From contig JAEWSK010000254.1 in assembly GCA_023398345.1 (NCBI GenBank), positions 1 through 7,787 on the forward strand: DNA of 7,787 bases, given 5' to 3'. Source of the DNA: Armatimonadota bacterium. GTDB lineage: Bacteria > Armatimonadota > UBA5829. The position numbers were made by a program, and so were the translations under genes. The notes below the pieces were generated by a model. That model made no database searches and was not told where the DNA came from. It saw only the letters and a program-made list of their open reading frames with translations. Below, in pieces: positions 1-6,300 of the stretch; positions within the stretch are counted from its first letter, which is position 1, and each line of letters begins with the position of its first letter.

Positions 1-117
1 GCTGGAAGATAAGAGCCAATAGAAGAAAGTTTTTCTATAATTGAATAAGAGGGTGCAGTCTGTTGCAAAAGTGCTTTTTAAAGCTCGATTCCGTGCTGTA
101 TTTGTCCCCAGCGATAC
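1..117. other. left-edge noncoding stretch
   Basis: I see no gene, RNA or terminator here. It lies downstream of the stop codon of the - strand gene that ends at 118. A short AT-rich palindrome at 73-84 leaves only a 2-base loop and no following T run on either strand, so I do not call it a terminator. Confidence 0.5.
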
Positions 118-726
118 TTACTTACGCTTCTTTTTCGGCAGCGCTTCGCGTATTTCATCTGCTAGCTCGTAGACGTATGAAGCTAGGTCGCGATCTTGCT
201 CTTTTAGGTTTCGCACTTCGAGCAGTAATATGTCTTTCATTTGCTGAAGCACTTTGCCTTGCGTAGAGCGAAGTTCTTCTATCTCTGTCCGCAAATCGTC
301 GATTGACTGCGCGACGCTTTGGTCGGCTATCGCCTTTGCAGCGCGCTTTAGTGCATTGGGGTCGATGGCCGAGTCTTCTTGAAAGCGATCAAATGAGGAA
401 ACGCTTACCAACCGCCGCGCCACACCGTCCGGCCCCTGTACTAAAATCGAGTCCAGCTCACCCGAATCAATCAGTCGGTCGATAGCTTCCTGTGAGAGCA
501 TTAAACTATCGCGCACGGCATTACAATCGAGCGTATAGTCGCCAATTCCTGCTCCGCCATCGACTTCAGGGAACAAAACAGGCTCTACCTGCTCGGCCTC
601 CGTCTTTATGGCGCGTTCAGCCAGACCGGCCGCGCGCCACTCTCTGCGCAGCCGCGCTATGCCGATTGGTATCTCCTCTTCGCGAGGCGTTTGGTTTTTT
701 AGATCATCCGATTCAATCATACTCAT
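118..726 (-). CDS. hypothetical protein with excisionase/MerR-like half-domain and coiled coil
   Basis: I do not recognise this 202-residue protein as a named family. Residues about 75-116 (LSQEAIDRLIDSGEL, then a basic RRLV and SSFDRF) resemble the second half of an HTH_17/excisionase-type DNA-binding domain. Residues about 139-195 are rich in charged and leucine residues with heptad-like spacing, suggesting a coiled coil, and the protein ends in a basic PKKKRK tail. The N-terminal 60 residues look disordered and acidic. No signal peptide or membrane segment is visible. Start choice is uncertain: the frame opens with TTG at 759, but an AAGGA sequence abuts that codon with no spacing. ATG at 726 and ATG at 720 are more likely, and I use 726. 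The gene diverges from the hydrogenase operon across about 400 bases, so a shared role is not implied. A DNA-associated or scaffold role is only an inference. Confidence 0.65.
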   Translation of the reverse strand: MSMIESDDLKNQTPREEEIPIGIARLRREWRAAGLAERAIKTEAEQVEPVLFPEVDGGAGIGDYTLDCNAVRDSLMLSQEAIDRLIDSGELDSILVQGPDGVARRLVSVSSFDRFQEDSAIDPNALKRAAKAIADQSVAQSIDDLRTEIEELRSTQGKVLQQMKDILLLEVRNLKEQDRDLASYVYELADEIREALPKKKRK

Positions 727-729
727 CAC

Positions 730-759
730 TTTATACCACTTATTGGCCCAAGTAGGCAA
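730..759 (-). promoter_or_regulatory. possible weak promoter for the - strand gene
   Basis: On the - strand TTGCCT (759-754) and TATAAA (735-730) are separated by 18 bases. The -35 matches consensus at 4 of 6 positions and the -10 at 5 of 6. Transcription would begin around 723, almost on the ATG codons at 726 and 720, implying a leaderless or near-leaderless message starting translation at 720. This would also argue against the TTG start at 759. It is tentative. Confidence 0.25.
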
Positions 760-904
760 TCCTTCATTACTATGTTGAATCTCATGACCGGGGATAGGCT
801 GAATTTATGTATGTCTTACTTTCGCGATAAAATCCAGATTTCGTATATTCGACACGCACTGGCTCAATAAACGGAGGATTTAGTCCGGTGTTTTTGTCGC
901 AACA

Positions 905-931
905 ATAAATACTTTTGTATTATCATGCAAT
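905..931 (+). promoter_or_regulatory. AT-rich UP-like element with small inverted repeat
   Basis: This AT-rich stretch ends just before the -35 box at 936. It contains the inverted repeat AATACTTTTGTATT (908-921), with 5-bp arms around TTTT. Its composition and position, roughly -40 to -65 relative to the inferred start, fit an UP element that contacts the RNA polymerase alpha C-terminal domain. A regulator site is the alternative. Confidence 0.3.
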
Positions 932-935
932 TTTA

Positions 936-964
936 TTGACAGTGCTCGGTTCCCAGCATATAAT
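936..964 (+). promoter_or_regulatory. perfect-consensus sigma70/sigmaA promoter of the hydrogenase operon
   Basis: TTGACA at 936-941 and TATAAT at 959-964 are separated by exactly 17 bases, so all 12 core positions and the spacing match the housekeeping consensus. Transcription would start near 970-972, giving a leader of about 158 bases before the first start codon at 1130. It faces the operon and is the only strong promoter I see before it. Such a strong core promoter suggests high basal output kept in check by a regulator. Confidence 0.85.
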
Positions 965-1061
965 GCTGTACAGAGGCGAGTTTTTTACAAAGCTTCTTTT
1001 TCTATCCACTAAAGTATTACGACTGTAAAATCTGGGCGGTTGTTTTTGTTCGCCGCCGGGC

Positions 1062-1079
1062 TTGTGAAAAATATCACGA
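1062..1079 (+). promoter_or_regulatory. candidate Rex operator (CRP-like palindrome as alternative)
   Basis: The 18-mer TTGTGAAAAATATCACGA is an imperfect inverted repeat: TTGTGA, six bases, then TCACGA, with arms pairing at 5 of 6 positions. It matches the Rex site as I recall it (TTGTGA, AATATT, TCACAA) at 15 of 18 positions. Rex represses fermentation and hydrogenase genes until NADH rises, which fits an NAD(H)-linked hydrogenase operon. The core also matches the CRP/FNR-family pattern TGTGA-N6-TCACA at 9 of 10 positions, so the regulator is not certain. It lies about 95 bases downstream of the inferred start site, where a bound repressor could act as a roadblock. Confidence 0.45.
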
Positions 1080-1090
1080 AGCTGCGGTGC

Positions 1091-1107
1091 GTTCGGTTAT
1101 TCCGAAC
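1091..1107 (+). promoter_or_regulatory. leader hairpin/palindrome before the first ribosome binding site
   Basis: GTTCGGTTATTCCGAAC has perfect 6-bp arms (1091-1096 and 1102-1107) around TTATT. It ends 8 bases before the GGTGA Shine-Dalgarno-like sequence at 1116-1120. It is followed by A residues, not T residues, so it is not an intrinsic terminator for the operon. It could stabilise the leader, affect initiation, or be a protein-binding palindrome. Confidence 0.35.
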
Positions 1108-1129
1108 AAAAAAATGGTGAAGGCGTTCG

Positions 1130-1441
1130 ATGAACAGCGAGATCAGTGATGCCGGGCATTGCCTGACACTCAGGCGTATCCGCAAAATACTGGATGGAGA
1201 AATTGCCTGCGGGGAGCAGTTTTTCGACTGCACCGTAAACAGCGCATGCGGCCGCAATCTTATCGGCGATACGCTGGCATTTACTCGTCACATATCCGTC
1301 CTCTTAAAATGCCTCACCAATTCACAAGCAATACGCACTGCGATACATGCCAATTCCGCGACGGTACACATTACGAAACCGGTGGATAAAAATGCAATTG
1401 GAGAGCGTAACCCAAAGCCTTGGTCTGAGACCAAAGACTAA
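1130..1441 (+). CDS. degenerate, C-terminally short DRTGG-like protein
   Basis: This 103-residue ORF resembles the first of the small DRTGG-domain proteins often found ahead of anaerobic hydrogenase genes. Visible similarity runs from RRIRKILDGEIACGE (15-29) through NSACGRNLIGDTLAF (37-51) and VLLKCLTNSQAIRT (57-70). In family members I recall, the second block reads closer to SACGSDMMSDVLAF, so the SD...SD residues are partly lost here. The alignment fails after about residue 90, and the final helix and strand region (about 25 residues) is missing. The last 50 bases overlap the next gene in a different frame. The N-terminus is about 11 residues longer than usual, but no better start is in frame. 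GGTGA at 1116-1120 lies 9 bases before the ATG. It may be a decaying paralogue or still made as a shortened domain. Role unknown; ligand binding or regulation is inferred from family context only. Confidence 0.5.
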   Translation: MNSEISDAGHCLTLRRIRKILDGEIACGEQFFDCTVNSACGRNLIGDTLAFTRHISVLLKCLTNSQAIRTAIHANSATVHITKPVDKNAIGERNPKPWSETKD

Positions 1442-1730
1442 TATAAATAAGCGTGTTGAAATATCGGGTGCTTATGCGTCGGATTTGCTCAGCGACGTGC
1501 TTGCTAACGCAAAAAGCGGCGCGCTTTGGGTCACCAATCACAAGCACGTAAATATTATCGGCGTAGCCTCTATGCTCGACCTTGCGGGTGTAATAATTGC
1601 CGGCGGCATCGATCCGGATTCAACCACTATCGAAAAAGCAATCGAGGAAAGCGTTCCTTTATATATAACAGACATGATGCTCTATGAGCTTGCCGGCAGA
1701 ATGTGGAAATTCGGCATACAGTCATGCTGA
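1392..1730 (+). CDS. DRTGG domain protein
   Basis: This 112-residue single-domain protein matches the DRTGG family, a domain of unknown biochemical role also found with CBS domains in regulatory pyrophosphatases. The hallmark GAYASDLLSDVLANAKSG lies at residues 26-43. It is followed by LWVTNHKHVNIIGVAS (45-60), LAGVIIAGGIDPD (64-76) and the C-terminal VPLYITDMMLYELAGRMW (88-105), so the domain is complete. The ATG at 1392 is preceded by GGTGG at 1381-1385. An in-frame ATG at 1347 would only add residues outside the domain. It overlaps the end of the preceding DRTGG-like ORF by 50 bases. The next gene, an ATPase, follows after 67 bases. Co-occurrence with NAD-linked hydrogenase genes in anaerobes suggests a regulatory or assembly function, but none is proven as far as I know. 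Confidence 0.85.
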   Translation: MQLESVTQSLGLRPKTNINKRVEISGAYASDLLSDVLANAKSGALWVTNHKHVNIIGVASMLDLAGVIIAGGIDPDSTTIEKAIEESVPLYITDMMLYELAGRMWKFGIQSC

Positions 1731-1797
1731 ATTGCGCCCAGTGCTCGGTTGCAATTTAGGACTTGAAAGAAGCAATGATACGAAGGATGGGAGTGTT

Positions 1798-2367
1798 ATG
1801 CGTGAACTCAGTATGCACATACTCGATATTGCGCAAAACTCGATAGCTGCGGACGCAACGCTAATCGAAATCAACGTGATTGCCGACACGGCGTCGGACA
1901 TACTTCAAATTGCTATTAAAGATAACGGCGCAGGGATGTCGCCGGAGATTATTTGCGCAGTGCAAGACCCGTTTTTGACGACATGTGCGACGCACAGAGT
2001 CGGCCAAGGCATTCCAATGTTTGCGCAGGCCGCGCGCGCATGCGATGGCGATATAAAAGTGCAATCCGCGCAAAAAATCGGCACGTTTGTCGAGGCGACA
2101 TTTAGATTCAGTCACATCGACCGCGCGCCATTGGGCGATATAGCATCTACGCTGATTGCGCTAATCTCTGTAAACCCAGATATTGATTTTCGATATAGGC
2201 AGGTAGTGGACTCGCATGAGTTCATTTTAGATACGCGCGAAGTTAAGTCAAAGCTCGACGTTGTGCCTATCAACGAAAATGCAGTAATCAAGTGGATGGC
2301 GAATACATTCAAGATCAAACCACCGGAGATGTGCCGGTTGGGTTTGGTTTGTAACTTGCAATTTTAA
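1798..2367 (+). CDS. HATPase_c ATP-binding protein (RsbW/histidine-kinase-like)
   Basis: This 189-residue protein begins MRELSMHILDIAQNSI, typical of the small ATP-binding proteins encoded beside DRTGG and hydrogenase genes. The GHKL-fold ATP site is visible: N-box around N14, DNGAGM (42-47) as the G1 box, a lid-like TTCATHRVGQGIP (61-73) and a GT pair (96-97) as the G3-like element. The following SHIDRAPLGD (105-114) and NPDIDFRYR (126-134) belong to a C-terminal region characteristic of these proteins. There is no sensor, dimerisation or receiver domain, so it is not a full histidine kinase. An anti-sigma-like kinase or an ATP-driven partner is an inference. In relatives I recall, the lid reads nearer TTRTTRKVGLGI, so Arg is Cys63 here. 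The ATG at 1798 follows AAGGA (1783-1787) and GGGAG (1789-1793); the frame is open further upstream but without similarity. The last 20 residues are unlike the family. Confidence 0.85.
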   Translation: MRELSMHILDIAQNSIAADATLIEINVIADTASDILQIAIKDNGAGMSPEIICAVQDPFLTTCATHRVGQGIPMFAQAARACDGDIKVQSAQKIGTFVEATFRFSHIDRAPLGDIASTLIALISVNPDIDFRYRQVVDSHEFILDTREVKSKLDVVPINENAVIKWMANTFKIKPPEMCRLGLVCNLQF

Positions 2368-2395
2368 TGAACAAGTAGACAAGGAGAGTGTGCCT

Positions 2396-2752
2396 ATGAA
2401 AACACTGGAGGACTTGAAAAAGATTCGAGAGAGAGCGCTTGAGCAGATGAAAATCCGCGAGGGCAAATTTTCGGCAAGAGTAGTAGTTTCGATGGGCACT
2501 TGTGGCATTGCCGCAGGCGCTCGCGAAGTGATGTTGGCCATGCTTGATGAACTCGACAAGCGCGGCATAAACGATGTCTCCATTACGCAGATCGACTGCA
2601 AGGGCAGATGCGAGCAGGAGCCGATTGTCGATGTCATCAAAGACAATGAGACAGTGACATACGGTTGTGTCGATGCTGCTAAGGCACGACTGATCGTTTC
2701 GCAGCATTTGGTAGGCGGCAACATAGTCGGTGAGTGGGTCGTCAAATCATAA
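2396..2752 (+). CDS. hndB: thioredoxin-fold [2Fe-2S] ferredoxin-like subunit (HndB-like)
   Basis: This 118-residue protein resembles HndB of the Desulfovibrio fructosovorans NADP-reducing hydrogenase and related (2Fe-2S) ferredoxin-domain proteins. A charged N-terminal helix (1-24) precedes VVVSMGTCGIAAGAREV (29-45) and the second cysteine pair DCKGRCEQEP (67-76). Cysteines are C36, C68, C72 and C91. The C-x3-C pair is standard, but the first motif has only one cysteine, with Gly41 where a C-x4-C pair would put the second. Cluster binding could therefore use C91, or differ from NuoE. Role: an accessory electron carrier or structural subunit in the soluble hydrogenase complex. ATG 2396 is chosen because AAGGAG (2381-2386) lies 9 bases upstream; the in-frame GTG at 2390 is too close to it. 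The gene sits between the ATPase gene and the NuoE-like gene. Confidence 0.85.
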   Translation: MKTLEDLKKIRERALEQMKIREGKFSARVVVSMGTCGIAAGAREVMLAMLDELDKRGINDVSITQIDCKGRCEQEPIVDVIKDNETVTYGCVDAAKARLIVSQHLVGGNIVGEWVVKS

Positions 2753-2821
2753 ATTTTTGACTCAAGAATTTGTATTTACGAGATGCCCGATAGGGCCGGA
2801 TGAGTGAGGAGGTAGTGGGTT

Positions 2822-3352
2822 TTGGCAAGTCATGTATGCGACTGCGAAGAGTTGGCAAAAAAGGCGCAGGCCGAAGAGGTCAAGCTCTACGAGCAGTTGG
2901 ACAAGATTATTGAAAAACACAAGACGGTGCGTGGGCCGCTGATCCAAGTATTGCATGCGACCCAAGAGCTTTTCGGCTACCTGCCTGAAAAGGCTCAAGT
3001 CAAGATTGCCCAGGGACTCAATATTTCATTGAGCGAAGTTTACGGAGTCCTGAGCTTTTATTCATTTTTTACAACTGTTCCTCGCGGGCAGCACACGATT
3101 CGCGTGTGTCTTGGCACGGCGTGCTACGTTCGCGGCGGCAAGCAAGTGCTGGAGAAGTTTCAAAAGGAACTCGGCATCGGCACGAACGATACGACCGAAG
3201 ATAGGCAGTTCTCGCTGGAAGTTAACCGATGCGTGGGCGCATGCGGCCTCGCACCGGTTGTCACTGTTGGAGCCGACATCTACCGCCGCGTCAAGGTAGA
3301 TAAGGTTCCTGAGATTATCGCCAAGTATAAAAACGGCAAGGCGGGAGAGTAG
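2822..3352 (+). CDS. hndA: NuoE/HndA-like [2Fe-2S] subunit of NAD(P)-linked hydrogenase
   Basis: This 176-residue protein matches the NuoE (24-kDa) family, with the usual length of about 160-180. An N-terminal helical region contains VLHATQELFGYLPEKAQ (43-59) and LSEVYGVLSFYSFF (70-83). The thioredoxin-like domain follows with the cluster ligands C96-x4-C101 (CLGTAC) and C137-x3-C141 (CVGAC), all four present. It carries electrons next to the flavin subunit in complex I-like dehydrogenases and in Hyd/Hnd hydrogenases (HydC/HndA role). The start is TTG at 2822, supported by a strong AGGAGGT (2807-2813) eight bases upstream; no ATG or GTG fits the frame and spacing. The 69-base gap before it contains no clear terminator. 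The next gene starts 4 bases after its stop, so translation is probably coupled. Confidence 0.93.
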   Translation: MASHVCDCEELAKKAQAEEVKLYEQLDKIIEKHKTVRGPLIQVLHATQELFGYLPEKAQVKIAQGLNISLSEVYGVLSFYSFFTTVPRGQHTIRVCLGTACYVRGGKQVLEKFQKELGIGTNDTTEDRQFSLEVNRCVGACGLAPVVTVGADIYRRVKVDKVPEIIAKYKNGKAGE

Positions 3353-3356
3353 CGAG

Positions 3357-6300
3357 ATGGCAAACAGCAACACCAATTATAGACTGCACGTGCTCGTCTG
3401 CGCGGGGGCTGGGTGCGTGAGCTGTGGCTGCGAGGCAGTAGCCAATACTCTTAGAAGTGAAGTCGATAGACTTGGGCTTGCAAACGAGGTAAAAGTCGTT
3501 TTGACCGGCTGCATGGGTTCGTGCAACCTCGGCCCTGTTGCAGCAGTCGCTCCAGAAGGCATTTTTTACGAGCGATTGACTCCGGACGCAATAAAGCGCA
3601 TTGCCGAAGAGCATTTGCTCAAAGGGCGCGTAGTCGAAGAGTTCCTGCACCATGCGGACGATGGCGAAGTCTTTCGCAAGATGGAAGAGTTGCCGTTTTT
3701 TAAGCTGCAAAAAAAGATCGTGCTGCGCAACTGTGGCGTTATAGACCCTGGCAATATAGAAGAGTATATCGCTCGCGATGGCTACTCTGCTCTTGCAAAA
3801 GCGCTAAACGAGATGAGTTCTCAGCAGGTCGTTGATGAGATTAAGAAATCCGGCCTGCGCGGACGCGGCGGCGGTGGGTTTTCGACTGGTCTGAAATGGC
3901 AGTTTACACACGATGCCGTTGGAGATGAAAAATTTGTATTATGTAACGCCGATGAAGGCGATCCCGGCGCATTTATGGATAGAAGTGTTCTCGAAGGCGA
4001 CCCGCACTCAGTAATTGAAGCAATGGCTATCGCGGGTTACGCTATTGGGGCAAATCAGGGATATATATATGTTCGAGCCGAGTACCCGCTGGCTATTGAG
4101 CGCCTCAGCCGCGCCATTTTACAGGCGAGGGAGTGGGGGTTTTTAGCAAAAGACATTATCGGAACCGGGTTCGGTTTCGACCTCGATATTCGCATCGGCG
4201 CAGGCGCATTTGTCTGCGGCGAGGAAACAGCGCTTATGGCCTCCATCGAAGGCAAGCGCGGCGAACCGCGTCCGCGGCCGCCATTTCCTGCGATTTCCGG
4301 TCTTTGGGAGCGTCCTACGCTGCTAAACAACGTCGAGACCTATGCAAATGTCACATGGATAATACTTAACGGTGCGGATGAGTTTGCCAAAATTGGAACT
4401 GAGGGCAGCAAGGGCACAAAAGTATTTGCGCTTGCCGGGCAAGTAGTCAATACCGGTCTGGTTGAAGTTCCGATGGGCACGACGCTCGGCGATTTGATAT
4501 TTGACATCGGCGGAGGTGTTCGAGGCGGACGTAAGTTCAAGGCCGCTCAGGCGGGTGGGCCGTCCGGAGGCTGCATCCCAGCCGAATATCTCAATGTGTC
4601 GATGGACTACGATTCCCTAAAGGAAGTCGGCGCTATGATGGGTTCCGGCGGGTTGATCGTCATGGACGAAAACACCTGCATGGTTGACCTAGCCCGTTAT
4701 TTCTTGGACTTTATTCAAGACGAAAGCTGCGGCAAGTGCACCCCGTGCAGGGTTGGCACAAAGCGAATGCTCGAAATTCTGGAACGCATCGCCCACGGCC
4801 TCGGCCAGGAAGGCGACATCGAGCTTTTGATAGATTTGGGCACTCAGATTAGGGATTCGGCGCTGTGCGGTCTAGGCCAGACGGCTCCCAACCCCGTTCT
4901 TTCGACGATTCGCTATTTCCGCCATGAGTATGAAGCGCACATTCGGGATAAGAAATGCCCAGCGTGTGTGTGCAATGCGCTATTTGAAGCGCCATGCTCT
5001 CACACATGCCCGGCTGGAACAAGCGTGCCAAAGTATATCGCGCTTATCAGCAGCCGCCGTTTTGTCGATGCTCTGCGGCTGATTCGAGATCACAACCCAT
5101 TTGTGTCCGTCTGTGGGCGTGTGTGCAATGCGCCATGTGAGTCCAAGTGCCGCAGGGCGCAAGTAGATGAGCCACTTTCTATCCGTGCCCTAAAGCGATT
5201 TGCCGCAGAAGCTGCTGAGAATGGTGAGATTCCTCTTCCGGGCACAATTGTCTCCAAGGCGGCAGGAAAAAAAGTTGCCATTATCGGCGCAGGGCCTGCG
5301 GGTCTTTCCTGTGCGTATCAACTTGCTCGAATTGGTCATAAGCCGACTGTCTTCGAGGCCGAAAGCGTTGCTGGCGGCATGCTCTCAACTGCGATTCCGC
5401 CGTATAGATTGCCTCGCAATGTTCTTCAAGGCGAAATCGATATGATTAAGTCTTTGGGCGTCGAGATCAAGCTCAATACGCGCGTGGGCAAAGACATCGC
5501 GTTCGATAGTATTAAGTCCGACTACGATGCAGTCTTCGTTGCGACCGGCGCTGATAAGGGCTGGACTTTGGGAATCCCCGGTGAAAATCTGGCCGGAGTC
5601 TATGACGCAATTACGTTTTTAAAGGACGCAAATCTCGGCAAGAATACAATTGCGATCGGTGAGAATGTGGCGGTTGTCGGCGGTGGAAATTCAGCAATCG
5701 ATGCCGCGCGAACAGCTTTGCGCAGGGGAGCAAAGAATGTGACGATCCTCTATCGCCGCCTCAAAGCCGATATGCCCGCTGCCCAAGAAGAAATTCACGA
5801 GGCTGAACTAGAAGGCATCGACATTCGCTATCTTGCTTTGCCGACGGAGGCAATAGGCGAAAGCGGCAAGCTCAAGTCACTTAAGGTTCAGCTTCTTGAG
5901 CTGGCCGAATTCGATAAGAGCGGTCGGCGAAAGCCTAAGCCCATTGAGGGCAGCACATTCGATCTGCCTGTAGATACCGTAATCACGGCATTGAGCCAGG
6001 AGCCGGATATCGAATACCTCGCAAAGAAAGTCGATACCGCCAAAGGTGGCACTATTAAGATCGATACTTCGACAATGAGAACCAGCGCAGACGGCGTGTT
6101 TGCCGGCGGCGATGTTGTAAACGGCCCATGGACGGTCGTTGGTGCGATTGGCGACGGCATAAAGGCTGCAATATCGATAGATCGCTATCTTGGCGGAACC
6201 GGCGAGCTTGCCAGTGATTCCGCGACAATTGAAATTCCGCCCGCGCCGGAGGATGTGGACGATATAGTCGAGACGCCGCGCGTGCCGGAGAATTTGCTCA

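Larger units (their letters stand above)
727..1129. other. divergent intergenic region
   Basis: About 400 bases without a convincing gene separate the - strand gene from the operon. The stretch from about 904 to 935 is AT-rich and lies directly upstream of a strong promoter. The part from about 971 to 1129 would be the operon's 5' leader and holds a Rex/CRP-like palindrome and two small potential hairpins: one with arms 1035-1039 and 1053-1057, and one at 1091-1107. Between 760 and 900 I see nothing I can support. Confidence 0.6.

Noticed and set aside
73..84. Palindrome GCTTTTTAAAGC near the left edge.
   Set aside because: The loop is too short for a stable hairpin and no T run follows on either strand, so a terminator for the - strand gene is not supported.
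872..908. GGAGG followed by a GTG-started 6-codon reading frame (888-908) in the intergenic region.
   Set aside because: It lies upstream of the operon promoter, so it would not be on the operon message, and six codons give no evidence of function.
1091..1107. Hairpin considered as an intrinsic terminator or attenuator.
   Set aside because: The stem is followed by A residues on the + strand and by no T run on the - strand, so it lacks terminator structure in both directions.
940..1750. The 12-mer CAGTGCTCGGTT occurs at 940-951 (promoter spacer) and 1739-1750 (before the ATPase gene).
   Set aside because: A shared 12-mer between two places in a window this size is about what chance gives, and the flanks differ, so I do not call a repeat or operator.
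1749..1780. A possible internal promoter before the ATPase gene.
   Set aside because: Only poor -35 and -10 matches with non-ideal spacing are present, and the gene is close enough to its neighbours to be read from the upstream promoter.
2248..2745. A 165-residue open frame on the - strand.
   Set aside because: It is antisense to the ATPase end and the whole HndB-like gene, with low-complexity Ser/Thr-rich composition typical of shadow frames.
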